64,000 bases of DNA from Mermis nigrescens (GCA_036768485.1 JAVLUZ010000647.1:1560194-1624193), one strand, 5' to 3'; shown: positions 47,356-60,097, numbered from the stretch's first letter. Numbers and translations are program-made. Notes: a model not told the origin generated them from the letters alone.

Positions 47356-48896
47356 GCTCCTGTTTGACTTAAATGACTGCCTAGCGTAGCCTGTATCATC
47401 GTCTTGCTAGTCTAATGTACCTGCTTTATTTCATTACAGTTCAGGCTTAAGAGAAATTAGCATGAATTAATTAGAAGGAATTCTCTATTCAATCAAAATT
47501 TCTTGAAGAATTCTACGCAAAAATACGCTTTAAGAAATTGTCTACTTTCATCTGTGATTTGTCGCGTAGTATATTGGGGATCATGTCATATATCGACAAT
47601 TTTTCCTGCAAAATCTTCACATGACAGTTCAAATCGGAGCAGTCGCTTCGGCGAAAATTATCTTTATAACAATGTTCATTTGTTTGTAGGAGAGGATAAT
47701 TGTTCAATAACTTCATTTTAGGTCGTAAATTAAAATTTTAATACTCTGCTGTTTTTTATATTCTACACTGTTTTAAAGTTCGTACAGTGATACATTATGT
47801 GTGCTAGACAGTTTTTGTACAAAACCTTCAATTTTTTTGTACAATCGAAAATTGGCCAAAACTATCAATACTTTGTGTACAAATATATACAAAGATCGCT
47901 CCAAAAATCTTTGTGCGAGCCTCCAAATCTTTGTCCCGTACAAAAATAAAAAGTAGTGGCACTAGAACTGCATTTTTGACCTTTAGTAGTTAATTTAGCC
48001 AATTTTTGTGTTTTAAACAATTAATGCAACAATTTATCAAAGCAGTTGCTATTGTTAACTGTTGTTCAAGTCAAGTTTAAACTCTTAACAGATTAGCAGA
48101 ATTAATGTGCTAGACTATTAAACTGATGTGAAGCAGTATAATTTGTTGGCTGATTTAAGCTCTTGAACGCAATGCAGGAGATTCATATGATGATCTTACT
48201 TTGGAGAAGTTTTAGTCCAGTTTGCATATAATGTGTTGTCTACGTCTATTAGCTACAGAAAGTTTCAGTAACATCGGAATGTTCAACATATAAAAATAGC
48301 ATGAAACCAGACCAGATTTGTGCTTCCGTCGTTTCCTACGATATTGTTTTTTGCACTTTTATGAAAAATAGCGATTTCTCACCATATTTCCAGTAAAATT
48401 ATTTGATTTTTAAACTTGTTGTTGGGATTTAGATTCCGGATTCCATTAGGGCATAAGTTCAGGATGTTCAAGGAAACTGGCCAAAGCTAGTACCTCACAA
48501 GAAATGATCAAACATTGCGCGGAATCAGGTTGGGCTACAAACTATGTGGATTGCCCATGGCTCCTTGAGCACAGCGCATAAACGAGTATCTCTACTGAAT
48601 TACCCTGACCCGGCCAGGATAAATCAAGATTAACTAATCAGACCTGAATAAATCGAAAATTACTTCCCATTACACTCGTGCTATGTAAATATGTATGCAT
48701 GAATTGTCGAAAATTGAAAAAAAATTTGAAAAAATGTTGCGTCAAAAGTCATTTTAAATAAAAGTGATAATGTAAAACGCCGAAAAACGCTATTTTGCAC
48801 GTGAAGGGCAAATTTTTAGACTTATTTTTGATCGTTCTTGGAAAGTTGGGGTACCGCCCCTCTCCCTTTCCCCTAGGAAAATCCTAGATCCTCCAC
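47356..48896. other. Intergenic DNA with hAT-like and family F relics
   Basis: About 47795-47945 carries 'tttttgtacaa..', 'gctccaaaaatctttgtgcg' and 'cgtacaaaaa' words of the hAT-like miniature family; about 48670-48896 is a family F copy ending 'aaatcctagatcctccacgg'. Opposite-strand ORFs at 47503-47721 have no recognisable domain. Confidence 0.55.
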
Positions 48897-51110
48897 GGCT
48901 TATGATAACAAAATAAAACACCTTCAAATACAATTGAAGTTAGTTTTCTATCAATCACGATGCGAAGCAAGTCAGCGTCGCAACTTGCAAGCAGTTTACA
49001 AAAAGTGTTTATTTTAGATTATCTTTATACACTCTTACGTGAAGCATTGAAAATTATTTAAAGAAGGTTACATTTCTCAGAGGCCGCAGAATGTACTTCA
49101 ATTTTTTGCGTTCCTCATAGAAATTCTGATTTTTAAAAGATTTTGCGACTTTGGGCATATATATATATATATAGATAGCTTTTTTTAGTCCCCTCTTTTT
49201 ACGCCCTTAATAATCCGTAATTCCAAGTATATTCGTATTTTTTGTTCAATCTGAGCATTTTTCTTTGCTATTACCCTACTTTTAATTAGCATGATTTGAA
49301 TAAACCAGTAAATACATACGGTAACATGCCACAATAACGACAGCGGTCCAAGAACGCGGAAACGATATTGTTCTGAACATCAGCATTGTCTTTTTTAAAC
49401 AAGACAACCTTACCTTATTCCACAGATAAAATGTTTTCAGCTTAAACCTTACATAATTGCTGGGTGTTAAGAACGCTTACACTCAGATTCGTAATCCTAA
49501 CGTTACATGGAACATTTTGGAAAAAATTGAGCTTCTGTAACGCTCTGAAACTAAAGTTAATTTTCAGTGTAAACTTTACTCAACTACTTGTGTAATAAAT
49601 TTGTAGTGTAAACTGTATACATTAACAATGAATAAAGAGTGCAAACTTTATAGAACTACGGGGGTTAGAGAAAACTAAGAGTCAGATTCGTGATTCTGAC
49701 GTTAGATCGAACATTTTGAATAAAATTAAGCTTTAGCAAGGTGCTAGAACTGAAATTAATTTTCAGTATAAACTTTACATAACCACTGAGTGTAAAGAGG
49801 ATTTTAGTCGGATTCACAATTCTGATATTATGATCAATATTTATGGAAAAATTAACTCTACACAATGGTCTGAAGATAAATAAATATTAGATGTACACCG
49901 TTTTACACCACTCTTGGCTGTGAACAAACGCGCCCTGCTGATGCATCACGTTTGGCCCCTGATACATTTTTAGACTTTCAATCATTTCCAGACTCATAAC
50001 TAGAGAAGTTGTCAGAAAAAATAAGACGGAAACACGTTTAAGACCCCCCCCGATTTTGAAGTTTACACCACCTGAAAAAACTCAATATTGATGTAAATAA
50101 AAAGTATTTTCTGTGACGTATAATCCTTAGGAACTACTTTATTTTTATTCTACTCGACTTATTCCGACTTTTAAACGGTGAAATTGGCGAACAAAAAATG
50201 GACAAAAACGTATTTTTCCACCATCCGCCACATTGTAAATGTTAAAAATCAGAACCTACATCCCCATTGAGTGTAAAGAAATCCGATTTGAGCCAGTTTG
50301 TAGCTTCTGAATCGTAGTACGATTGTAATGGGAAACTTCTGTTCCGCAAAATATTTGAGATATTGACCAATCAAAACGGGAAAAACGTGTTTTTTCACCC
50401 CATGTTACACCCTTGATTTTGAACTTGACATCTCCAGAAATAAGTCAATATTGAGTTTTTCAAACGTAATTTCAGGCGAAGTGTAGCCCTTAAAACGTTC
50501 TTTAATTTTATTTTCAATTTGTCCCGACTTATAAGTGGAGAAGTTAACAGAAAAATCTTAGACAAAACCTGTTTTTACATCATCCACTAGAGTGTAAATT
50601 TTGAACCCCTAGATCTAACTCCGAATTGAGTGTAAAAACGTTTGCAGGTAATCCGGAAGTAGCCCTTGGGTCGCAGTACATTTCTGCTGAAAAAATATTT
50701 TTTGGGACTCATAATCGGAGTTGTTGGCAGACAAAAAAGAGGCCAAAATGTGTTTTTCAGCCAGTCTTTACACTCTTAACACGGTCACTCTGGAAATGAG
50801 TGTCTTTAAAGAAATAAAAAAGTGCCATCGAGCCTAATGAATTGTCTACAATTAAAAAGAACCAGACTAAACAGAATGCAAGACTGAGCTAGAAAAATTG
50901 TGTGCCCCACCAAAATTTAAAAAAGTATGTTATAACGTCACAGTAAAACTTTACATGTTCTTTACTAATCGGGAAAAATGTAATAACAAAAATAAAAAAC
51001 CGCACAATACATATGTGTGCCAGTGTTGCTATATAGGGGGCCCTCAGTGTTAGGGGTACCCAAGTATATTATAGTCACGTGCTAACACGCTACCTATGAT
51101 AATATTAATT
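48897..51110 (+). repeat. Long palindrome-rich repeat, copy 2
   Basis: Starts 'tatgataacaaaataaaaca' and ends 'gctaacacgctacctatgat', matching copy 1 at 27401-30565. GTGTAAAC/GTTTACAC words are more eroded. It lacks the hAT-like insert of copy 1. The body from about 49980 onward has four further 'ctcataa..gagaagttg.cag' repeats about 150-190 bp apart. No ORF of substance. Confidence 0.85.
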
Positions 51111-51205
51111 GTTAATGAAGATAGAATATTAGTACATGTTTTGATTGTTATCATTTGTCAATATATGTTGATAAATGATGTATTATTCTTTTGGAGGGCT
51201 GTAAG

Positions 51206-51678
51206 CATAGGTGCGCAAGGTCAAACGTTAAGAGGGTTGTGAAAACCGAAAATTGATAGGTAGCTAAGTGCTTCGTAAAAACGGTTATATAGCCTTTTTG
51301 GGCTTAGAAAATTAGCTATATAGCCTTTTTGGACTCAGAAAATAACTATACAGCCTTTTTGGAATCACAAACATAGCTATATAGCCTTTTTTGTACTACA
51401 AATCGCTATAAGGCCCTTTTTCGGAGTCAAGAAAATAGCTATATATCCTTTTGAAACTAAGAAAAGACAACTATCTAGTATTTCTGAGCTCACATGGTGA
51501 GTTTTTGAGTCAAAAAGGCTATATAGCCAGTTTTCTGAGCCCAAAAAGGCTATATAGCTAATTTTTGAGCCTAAGAAAACATATATAGCAATGCTTTTTC
51601 GGCCGAAATGGCTGTATAGTTATCAGTTTTTCAGAGCTCAGGGGTGTAAAACCCCGTCTCACCCCATGCTTTTGTATG
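51206..51678. repeat. Element with inverted array of GGCTATATAGC units
   Basis: From 51285 to 51480 'agctatatagcctttttgg' units run forward about every 40 bp; from 51505 to 51630 'aaaaaggctatatagc' units run in reverse. Outer ends are CATAGGTGCGCAAGG and CACCCCATGCTTTTGTATG. It lies just upstream of the NDUFA5 exon. Confidence 0.85.
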
Positions 51679-51784
51679 GCTGTGGGCGAATAACCATTTT
51701 TAGTCCAATATTTTTGTTATTTTTGTCACATCTGCTTAACACTGATAAGCTGGATAGAATATTCTTGTAAATACCGTTTTTTAG

Positions 51785-52012
51785 AGTACGGGATTGACTG
51801 GCCTGTTCGTTAGCCAATGTCCTCACGAAGAACTTAAAGCGACGTATAAGCTGATTTTAAACGTGCTAAGTCATATGCCTCCTACTGCTGCATACCGGAT
51901 AAACACCGAAAAACTGATTAACGAGAGATATCAGTTGGTTTGCAACGAACCAGAAGTTGAAAAGCTGGAAGATAAAATTGGTATGGGCCAGGTGGAAGAA
52001 GTTATGGAGCAG
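51785..52012 (+). CDS. NDUFA5: NDUFA5 exon 2
   Basis: Starts after TTTTTTAG and reads STGLTGLFVSQCPHEELKAT, YKLILNVLSHMPPTAAYRIN, TEKLINERYQLVCNEPEVEK and LEDKIGMGQVEEVMEQ; donor CAG|GTTACA. The in-frame TTG/ATG-like positions inside are not starts. 76 codons, phase 0 at both ends. Confidence 0.93.
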
Positions 52013-54408
52013 GTTACAGATTTTTAACTTTCGTCATGAATTACTGAACTCAATTACATATAATTTAATGTAATTGCTTTCTGCAAAAACAAATCGACGC
52101 ATGCATATTATTGAACAAGGGAATCTCGCAGAAATGACCGTAAATATAACGGAAGAAACCATAAGAAGACCGGAAGGAACGTTTCAGGGATTTTTAGATC
52201 ACGTTTTGTAAAGGCACTGACTAATTCAGGATTTCTGTAAGGTACCCTACTTTTGCTTAAATAGTCGAAGATACGTCTAAAAATCTGCTATTTACGTGTA
52301 GAATTGCTGTTTCATATTGTATACCTTTATTCAAAATGATTTCTGGCTTTATTTTTTTCCATAAAAATCGAAATTTTCGACAATTTTGTGCGAAAAAGTG
52401 CTTAAATTTCGTAAACTTTAGCGAAGTTGTGAAATTCATGGCAAAAAGACTTTCCTTCTCTGCGTTCTGTATTTGAGCACTTGCAGCAAAGTCTATTGAA
52501 GCGTCTGAAGGCAAACAGCGCGTTTTAAAGCACGATTAGGCGATTTTAAAATACAGCACAAAATTAAGAAATGCTTATTTAAATTTCATCATAATTATAG
52601 CTTTTTTTAGTCGAAAAGTATTCTAATTATTGTGTTTGATGAGTAATAGTTTGGCGAGCAATTTTCCATGATTCATCTCAAACGCGTCAATCATGGCTCC
52701 CTTCCCTTGCTGTTGCACTATACGAATCGTTAATTTGCTCGCTTGAAGCGTCTTTCGCTTTTAAAAAAATTGTGGCATCTACGATATTCTTTCATGGAAA
52801 TATGCTAGAGATTCATAACGTTTTTGACATTATCCACGATTTCATATCATAAAACCACAAGCTAAATCCAAAGTATTCATTTTCGTTTCGAAACTAATCG
52901 ATATCGTGTTTAATTTTAAAATCTATGGAAGCATTAAATAAGAAATATAATAAGCCGATCGAGACAGCTATTTATCAGTCGTATTTTTTATTTTTCTCGG
53001 TGTTAAGATATTTTTGATGATAATGAATTTGAGTGACTGTTTTATTCTTTTTCTTAAACCTATGTAACGAATGATTTTAGAACAAAAAACTTTGTCGTGG
53101 GAAATACATAGTAAGAAAATTTATCGCGGAAAATCAAGATAAAATTCATCTTTGGATTAAATTCGTGAATGGATACGTTGCGGTAAATTTATCATGAGAT
53201 TATACTGGGTATGAAATTTCGATTCTGACATTTAATCTTTTTTTGCACCTAAAACAAACGATTCCTGTAAGGATGACATATGGCGTTCGATGAGTTGATT
53301 GATGCCAGCCACTCAAAAATATGAAAATTTAATTCAGGAGTAACAAACAGACGGACAAGCGTTGAATGACGGGAAAATTTAGCATTACATATCTATGATA
53401 ATCCTCCTGCTGTCAAAAAATTTTCATCGGGATACATCCATGTGACCTCCAGAATGGCTCCTGACCCCCGCAAAATGGCTGTGACATTCCCTCCAAAATT
53501 GTAAATTTTTCGTAAAATTGTATGAAGTGTGCCCTTTTAAGCGTTTTTAGCTCATTTTTCGCTCAAAAGTTTTAAATTTTCGGCGTTTCGCGCCTCATAC
53601 ACATTTTTTGAATATATTGTGTACAATTTACTCGATTTTTTTCAAATTTTTCGAGATTTTTTTATGTTTTTATATTCTAGAAAAGACGAGCATTGTCTGA
53701 AACGTAAAAAAACAGCGTTTTTTGACGTGTACCCATCGTCTTTTAGCTAAAAAATGTACTTTTGGAAAATTTTTGGGCCTGCCCCTCCAGAATTTCCATG
53801 CTGTACATGTATGGATACATCTCTTTATTTTTAGTGTATTTTCGATATTATAATAATGACAGAATGGAATACCCTTGAGGCTTCTTAAAACGCAACTTCA
53901 ACTTTAAACTCTATTTCCCCATGTCATTTCGTTTCGTTCAAACTCATCACACCTAAGGTTTTTTAAAATGGCAGGGCAAATCAGCCGTTATTCTCATATA
54001 CTGTTCTGGCGATGAATTTCCACTATGAATTTCCTGTACGAATAATTTCAGCGCGCGATAAAGGTATTCTGACGTTCAACTTTCCACTATGCATTTCCCG
54101 GACAACACTGGAGACGGGTTTGAGGCATCCCTCAATTTTTCCTAATTCTGTATAAGTAATGTGATGCGTGAAAGTCAAATATTTCTAAACCATCTAATCG
54201 CGAATGCGAAATCTTTACGTTATTAAAAAAATGTGATGTTTATTAGACATGCTTATCCTATACAGGGCTAACGCTTGAGTAAACAAAGTTAAAATTGATG
54301 TTTCAGGCCAGATTAGAGCTCGACTTGGCTAAGACGATGGAAAAGTGCAGGCCTTGGGAACCTTTAGTTGGCAAAGAGCCCATAGATCAGTGGCGCTGGC
54401 CACTTTGA
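51785..54408 (+). CDS. NDUFA5: NADH:ubiquinone oxidoreductase subunit A5 (B13), spliced gene span
   Basis: NDUFA5 is a small accessory subunit of mitochondrial complex I on the matrix arm. Two exons were found (51785-52012 and 54307-54408), joining in phase 0 as ..VEEVMEQ + ARLELDLAKTM... Together they encode 109 residues against about 115 for the family. The few missing N-terminal residues belong to a first exon I could not locate upstream. Matches include STGLTGL, PHEEL, AAYR..TE, EPEVEKLED and the invariant C-terminal PWEPL..PIDQWRWPL. No stop or frameshift disrupts it, so it looks functional. The 2.3-kb intron contains a family A element. Confidence 0.93.
52013..53429. other. NDUFA5: NDUFA5 intron, AT-rich, no other gene
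   Basis: A family F-like fragment lies at about 52330-52500 ('cgaaattttcgacaattttg', 'gcaaagtctattgaagcgtc'). Nothing else is recognisable. Confidence 0.5.
53430..53815 (-). repeat. Family A miniature element
   Basis: Ends 'gggatacatccatgtgacc' and 'tccatgctgtacatgtatgg'; contains 'gcgtttcgcgcc', 'cattgtctgaaacgt' and 'gacgtgtacccatcg'. It lies within the NDUFA5 intron. Confidence 0.8.
54307..54408 (+). CDS. NDUFA5: NDUFA5 last exon
   Basis: After a good acceptor (TGTTTCAG|GCC) it reads ARLELDLAKTMEKCRPWEPL and VGKEPIDQWRWPL followed by TGA. The WEPL..P.DQW.WP ending is the family signature. Confidence 0.95.
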   Translation, partial: ARLELDLAKTMEKCRPWEPLVGKEPIDQWRWPL

Positions 54409-55590
54409 ATTGTTTACACTGCGTGATCTACTACTTTTAAAAGTGCTTTGTTGACTAGATGAAAATCCAGCCTTCCTTTGTCTACCGCAAACGTTTTTGT
54501 CTTTTCTGAAATTTAAAAATCGATTGGAAAATTTTTGGGGATAGTGTTATTAGCTGAGTGATTGGTTTAAATCAGTTGAAATCGGTTTAATAAATTAATT
54601 GTTACTAGAAAACCTGTCTGCAGATTTTACTCTCTCCATTTTATGATTTATTTGTTTGCTTAGCTGCACACATTTTTTGTTCACTTTTCAAGGAGATAAT
54701 AATTTAAGTTCACTTTTACTGTAAACTATAAACATTGAGCAGCACAAAGAAGAACAAAGCAGGTTTAAATTGACGAATTCGTTGTATGTAACTTTTTGCT
54801 TAAAACAGCACTTCCTCAAAGTAAACTTTTAGCACGACCTCCATTAGCACTTTTGCTAATTAAAATTTTGTTATTAGCACGGGACGTCTTACATTAACAC
54901 GCTTGTTTTTTGCCTGTGTCTAATACGTGCGGTGTCAGTGATGCATGTCCTTTTCCATTATAATATAGCTGCTGCCGATCAATATTATGTTTGCGTTTAT
55001 ATCAGTTTGAAGATTAAATTTGAATAGATCAAAAATTCATGCTAAATCACATATATTGACTCTCGAATACTCAATTGACTCAGAAAGCTAAAATCTTTAT
55101 ACCTATACTCGTACATCAGAAATGATAATATGGTTGCCATATACTAATTGAATCTGACAACAGATGCCACTGCGCTTATGACTTTAATATTAAATAAACA
55201 AAAGAAGCTTTTTTAAACGACAGACTCTCTTGTGACTGCGTGTCCCCATTGCTGACGTTGTAGTCATACGTGTCATTTATAACTCATCGTCTTGATTTTA
55301 AGTTGCGTTTTTATTGTCACCTCGTATTTTTTTCGACGTACGAGTAGAAATAAATACTTTGTGTTTGTTTGAAAAATATTTTGAAGTTGTCACAAAGTTA
55401 TTATGTTGCACTTTAACAAGCGTTAAAATTACGCGCGACCTATAATATACTTGGCCACCTTTTTTCTTATATGTTTATCACAGCGAGTGCGAATTTTGTG
55501 TCCCCCTCACAGCAACAACGGCACACACCTGGGAGATGCGGTTTTTTTAAACGATAGATAATTAAAAATTCGATGTACCATTTTTTCTCT
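54409..55590. other. Intergenic DNA, repeat relics only
   Basis: 'gctaattaaaattttgttat' and 'ttagcacg' words (54855-54900) recur at 58165-58200. A block at 55228-55275 ('gtgactgcgtgtccccattg') matches 14956-14985. No gene was recognised. Confidence 0.5.
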
Positions 55591-57390
55591 TTTGTTTACA
55601 CTGAATGCCGAGTTAGCAATGAGTGTGTAAAGTGTAAACCCAAAAATCAAAGAATTTGCGGAGGGCTATTTTTTTAATGTCGCCCCCGAGCTGTGAATTA
55701 CGAATCTGACCTTAAAGTTTCTTTACACTCAATGGTTCTTGCACAAAATTGTAAAGTATACGGGTTTTTTACTCCTTGCGTGTTTTCAGCTTATCCAACT
55801 CAATTTTGTTTTCTGTGCAGTCCAATTGGTTTTATAATGTAGAGGGTTGCAATATCTCAAGGACCAATTTTTTTCTCTTTTAACGCAATATTTCTTAATC
55901 TGTGATCGTTTTAGTGTAAAGGGTTCGAGACGAAAAACGAAATTTCTTCAGCTACTGCGCTAAGTAGGCGGAACATGCTAATTATGCTTAAAACGTGCCC
56001 TGACCTTAGCGTTACAGATCCTAGTTTATTTTGTTTCTATACACCCAATATTGCGTTATTAGCACAAGTGTAAAGCTTACACTGAGAATTACTTTTCCGC
56101 CCAGAGCATTGAGTATCAAACAATTTGCGGAGGACCGATTTTATTTTTAAAAATGTTGCCCCCAAGTTGTAGATTACGAATGTGGCATTAAAATTTCTTT
56201 ACACTCAATGGTTGTTGCGCAAAAGTTTAAAGTATACGGGTTTTTTACTCTTTGCGTGTTTTCAGCTTATCTGACTCAATTTTGGTTTCTGTGCAGTCCA
56301 ATTGGTTTTAGAATGTAGAGGGTTACAATATCTCAAAGACCAATTTTTTTCTCTTAACGCAATATTTTTTCTCTTTTAACGCAATATTTCTTGATTTCAG
56401 TGTGAAGGGTTCGAGACGAAAAACGAAATTTCTTCAGCTACTGCGCTAAGTAGGCGGAACATGCTAATTATGCTTAAAATGTGCCCTGACCTTAGCGTTA
56501 CAGATCCTAGTTTATTTTGTCTCTATACACCCGATATTGCGTTATAAACACAAGTGTAAAGTTTACACTTAGAAACACTTTTCCGCCCAGAGCATTGGGT
56601 ATCAAACAATTTGGTTAAGGTCATCTTTTTTTAAAATGTTGCCCCTGAGTTGTAGATTACGAATCTGAACTTAAAATTTCTTTACACTCGATGGTTGTTG
56701 TACAAAAGTGTAAAGTATACTTGCTTTTTACTGTTAGCGTGTTCTGAAGCTTATCTAACTCAATTTCGGTTTCTGCGCAGTCCAATCAGTTTTATAGTGT
56801 AGAGGATTACAATATCTGAACACGTAAATTTTTTTCCTTTTTTAACGCAATATTTCTCGATCTGAGATCGTTTTAGTGTAAAGGCTTCGAAACAAAAAAC
56901 AAAAATTTTTCAGCTACTCCGCGAAGTAGGCATAGCGTGCTGATTAAGCTTAAAATGTGCCCTGACCTTAGCGTTACAGATCCTAGTTTTTTTCTATACA
57001 CTCAATATTGCGTTATAAGCACAAGTGTAAAGTTTACACTGAGAAGCACTTTTCCGCCCAGAGCATTGGGTATCAAACAATTTGGTTAGGGCCATCTTTT
57101 TTAAATGTTGCCTCTGAGTTGTAGATTACGAATCTAAACTTAAAATTTCTTGACACCTAATGGTTCTTGCACAAAAGTGCAAAGTATACGGATTTTTTAC
57201 TGTTAGTGTGTCCTGAAGCTTATCTAACTCAGTTTTGGTTTCTGTGCAGTCCAATTAGTTTTATAATGTAGAGGGCTACAATATCTCAAAAGGTAAAATT
57301 TTTTCTCTTTAAATGCAATATTTCTTGATCTGTGATCATTTTAGTATAAAGGGTTCAAGACGAAAAAGAAATTTCTTCAGCTACTTGCAC
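55591..57390 (-). repeat. Tandem array of about 470-490-bp units (long repeat, copy 3)
   Basis: The word 'acttttccgc' starts units at 56091, 56577 and 57048, with a partial unit to the left. Each unit carries GTGTAAAGTTTACAC, 'cccagagcattg', 'gattacgaatctgaact' and 'tttctttacactc'. Read in reverse these are the same blocks as in copies 1 and 2, so this is a third, opposite-strand copy in which the repeat structure is best preserved. Confidence 0.88.
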
Positions 57391-57459
57391 CCCTAGAATT
57401 TCGACGCTGCCCACCTATGGATATATGGCCTAAAATATTAAATATATTAAATAAAGAAG

Positions 57460-57655
57460 GGAACTAGCAAAGAGAAATGCTCCGATGGAACAAAAAAGGT
57501 AAATATACTTGAATTTCTTCATTGTTAAGGATGTGAAAGAAGTGGACTAGGGAAAATTTCCCTAAATGCGCAGAAACCATAGGAATGTGTTAGACAGTTA
57601 GACTTCCCCTGAACAACGCAAAAATCGAAGTGTATTCTGCGGCCTATGCGCGTTT
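57460..57655 (-). repeat. Left arm of a large inverted repeat
   Basis: Reverse complement of 57950-58140: 'gatggaacaaaaaaggt.aa', 'atatacttgaatttcttca', 'ctagggaaaatttccct' and 'attctgcggcct'. The same module opens copies 1 (27590-27780) and 2 (49080-49275) of the long repeat. Confidence 0.88.
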
Positions 57656-57796
57656 CTGCAGATTTTCCGTAGTATTTTCGATTACGATGGCGAGTATTTT
57701 GATTACTTTATTTTGGAAGATTTAAGTTGGCCATGTAGGTGTAAAGTTTACTTTATTATCTTTAACGCCAGAGCATTGTGGAAGGTCAAGATTTCA

Positions 57797-57880
57797 TTAA
57801 GTAAATAATACATTGTGATTAATTAATAGTCATGGAAGTTAAATAAATAATACATTGTGATTAATTAATAGTCATGGAAG
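57797..57880 (+). repeat. 40-bp direct duplication in the inverted-repeat loop
   Basis: 'aaataatacattgtgattaa' followed by 'ttaatagtcatggaagt' occurs twice in succession with no substitutions seen, implying a recent duplication or a replication slip. Confidence 0.9.
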
Positions 57881-57949
57881 TGTCTTCAATGCTCTTTTGC
57901 GAAACACTTGAGAAAGTTTTGTGACTACACCCTCATTTTTCACAGGCCG

Positions 57950-58140
57950 CAGAATATACTTCGATTTTTGCGATGTTTAGAGGAAGTCTAATGGTTTAGC
58001 ACATTCCTAGGGCTTCTGCTCATATAGGGAAATTTTCCCTAGTCCCCTCCTTTTACATCCATAACAATGAAGAAATTCAAGTATATTCACCTTTTTTGTT
58101 CCATCGGTGCATTTTTCTTTGCTGGTTACTATATCTTTGC
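57950..58140 (+). repeat. Right arm of the large inverted repeat
   Basis: Pairs with 57460-57655 across a loop of about 300 bp. It carries 'ggccgcagaatatacttcg', 'tccctagtcccctcctttt' and 'ttttgttccatcggtgcatt', matching the opening module of the long repeats. Confidence 0.88.
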
Positions 58141-58624
58141 CCGGAAAAGTCTTTGTATCCATTAGCTCGTCGTGCTAACGGCCAAAATTTTTATTAGCAC
58201 GAGGCAACCTTCATGGTGCTAAAAACCGTGATTAGTAGGTTATGTAGGCATGCTGGTGTGATTATTTGACTATATGCGCATGTGGCCGTGGAAATAAAAT
58301 TTTTGGTCTAACGGATTTCTCTGTGAAAGTGTCTACTCTTACCTAAAGGGAAATTTTAAGCTGTGAACGGACATTGATCAGCTGCTAAAAATCTTATGAT
58401 TTAGTGTGGTTAAATAACTTATATATCTTGAAACTTAATTTTTTATGCGCGGCTGGCTGTTCAAATTTAAGATTAAATTTAAATTTGCCATTCAAATTCA
58501 TTGCATTTCTTTGCAATGCATGTAGGTACCTAACCAGAAGTGAGTATAAAACAAGTTGAACAATTTTTGAGCAGGATCAAAATTTTCAATATATGTAGGT
58601 ATGTAGGTAAATACCTAAGCTACA

Positions 58625-58900
58625 GTTGTGGATCTAGGATTTTCTTACGGGGGAGGTACCCCAACTTTCCCAAAAACAGTCGGAAATATGTCCAAAAATT
58701 TGCCCTTCTCGTGCGAAATGACTTTTGAGCGTTTTCGTTGTCTACTTTTATTTAAAATCGCTTTGGCGCAACATTTTTTCCGTAAGTTTCTTTAATTTTC
58801 GACAATTACGCTAAAGCAATATTAACTTTCTTTGATTTTAGCGAAAATCTGGCGCCAAACGTTGGAAAATTTGTGACTTTAAAGCGAAAGATCCTTAAGA
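58625..58900 (-). repeat. Family F element
   Basis: Starts 'gtggatctaggattttctta' with 'gggaggtaccccaactttcc', then 'cttctcgtgcgaaatgactt'. It is the reverse of 48670-48896. An ORF at 58540-58728 is its shadow. Confidence 0.65.
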
Positions 58901-59145
58901 AGCTTGAATTACTGCACTTGTTCTGTAATTATAGCGTTTAGGAGCAGAACTTAGAAAATTTGGATGTTATGCTTCAAAATAGAAGATGCTGAAAAAGCTG
59001 TTTCTGCTCTTGAAATCGTCTAAAGTCTAATAAGCAAAAATATGGTTTCTGAACCACCAAGAAAGTAGTTACATAGATGAATGTCAATAATAGATAGGTA
59101 GGTACGTTTTATCCGGTTCGAATCGCCGGAAAAATTTATGATCAC

Positions 59146-59367
59146 CATAGGTGGGCGGCACCAAAGTTCTGGGGGGGGTGCAAGATTTTTTCAAAGGTCA
59201 AAAATGGCCTTAAAAATGGTGGTATGGCAAAAAACATCATTTTTCAACATTTCTCATCGAGCACTATCCATTGGCATCAAAAAATTGCGAAAAAATCAAA
59301 AATTGAATTCTGGGGGTATTTTGGTTTCTGGGGGTGCATACCCCCAGACCCCCCACGCCCAGGTATG
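59146..59367 (+). repeat. Family B miniature element, well preserved
   Basis: CATAGGTGGGCGGCACCAAA start and CCCACGCCCAGGTATG end; the terminal words CATANNTGGGCG are imperfect inverted repeats. A useful reference copy for the family. Confidence 0.88.
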
Positions 59368-59739
59368 ATGATCACTGGCTGACGGCCAAAAATCATTGCA
59401 AATTACATATCCTTTCTTCATCTCATCAATCCCCCTTAAATCCGCCCATGCCTACCTACCTATTATGTTGCTCTAGAAAGAATGAGCTTCGCCTGCAATT
59501 TCAAATGTTTTTGATGCGTATCTATCGTTTTTAAGTACAAAAGGGCACTTAACATCTCGGGGCTGACGAAATTCCTATGCTGCATGGTCTCGATTTGTCG
59601 GGTTACTGCATACATCGGTCTTGGACAAGACATGTCCTACACGCACATCTATTTTGCTTGGTGCGTACCACCACCTACGAGTATTGAGCAAAACCTTAAA
59701 ATTTTCCGATGAATAGAAATTTTACTGAGGCGTACCTTG

Positions 59740-60097
59740 CATACATGTACAGCATGGGAATTCTGGGGGGGGGGCGGGCACAAAAAATTTTTAAAAAAGT
59801 GCCTTTTTTGGACTAAAAAGGAAGGGTACACGTCAAAAATACTGTTATTTGACGTTTCAGACAATGCTCGTTCTTTCTAGGACAAGAATGTAAAAAAATT
59901 TCAAAAAACATTTGAAAAAATTGATTAAATTGAAAATGTTTAGGATTTTTTGATCCAAAATGAACTGAAAATGCTTAAAAGGGCACACTTTTTGCTTTTT
60001 TCAACGAAAAATCGCCAATTCTGGGGGTCACATCGCAGCCATTTTGCAGGGGGTCATTCGCCAGTCTGGGGGTTAAACCCCACAAAGAACACGTATG
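59740..60097 (+). repeat. Family A miniature element, well preserved
   Basis: CATACATGTACAGCATGGG start and AAGAACACGTATG end, with a nine-G run, 'ggtacacgtcaaaaatac', 'gacgtttcagacaatgctcg' and 'ggtcacatcgcagccatttt'. CATACATGT and CACGTATG are imperfect inverted ends. Confidence 0.88.

Noticed and set aside
47503..47721. Opposite-strand ORFs of 67-72 codons
   Set aside because: No recognisable domain, no splice context, and typical of chance opening in AT-rich DNA.
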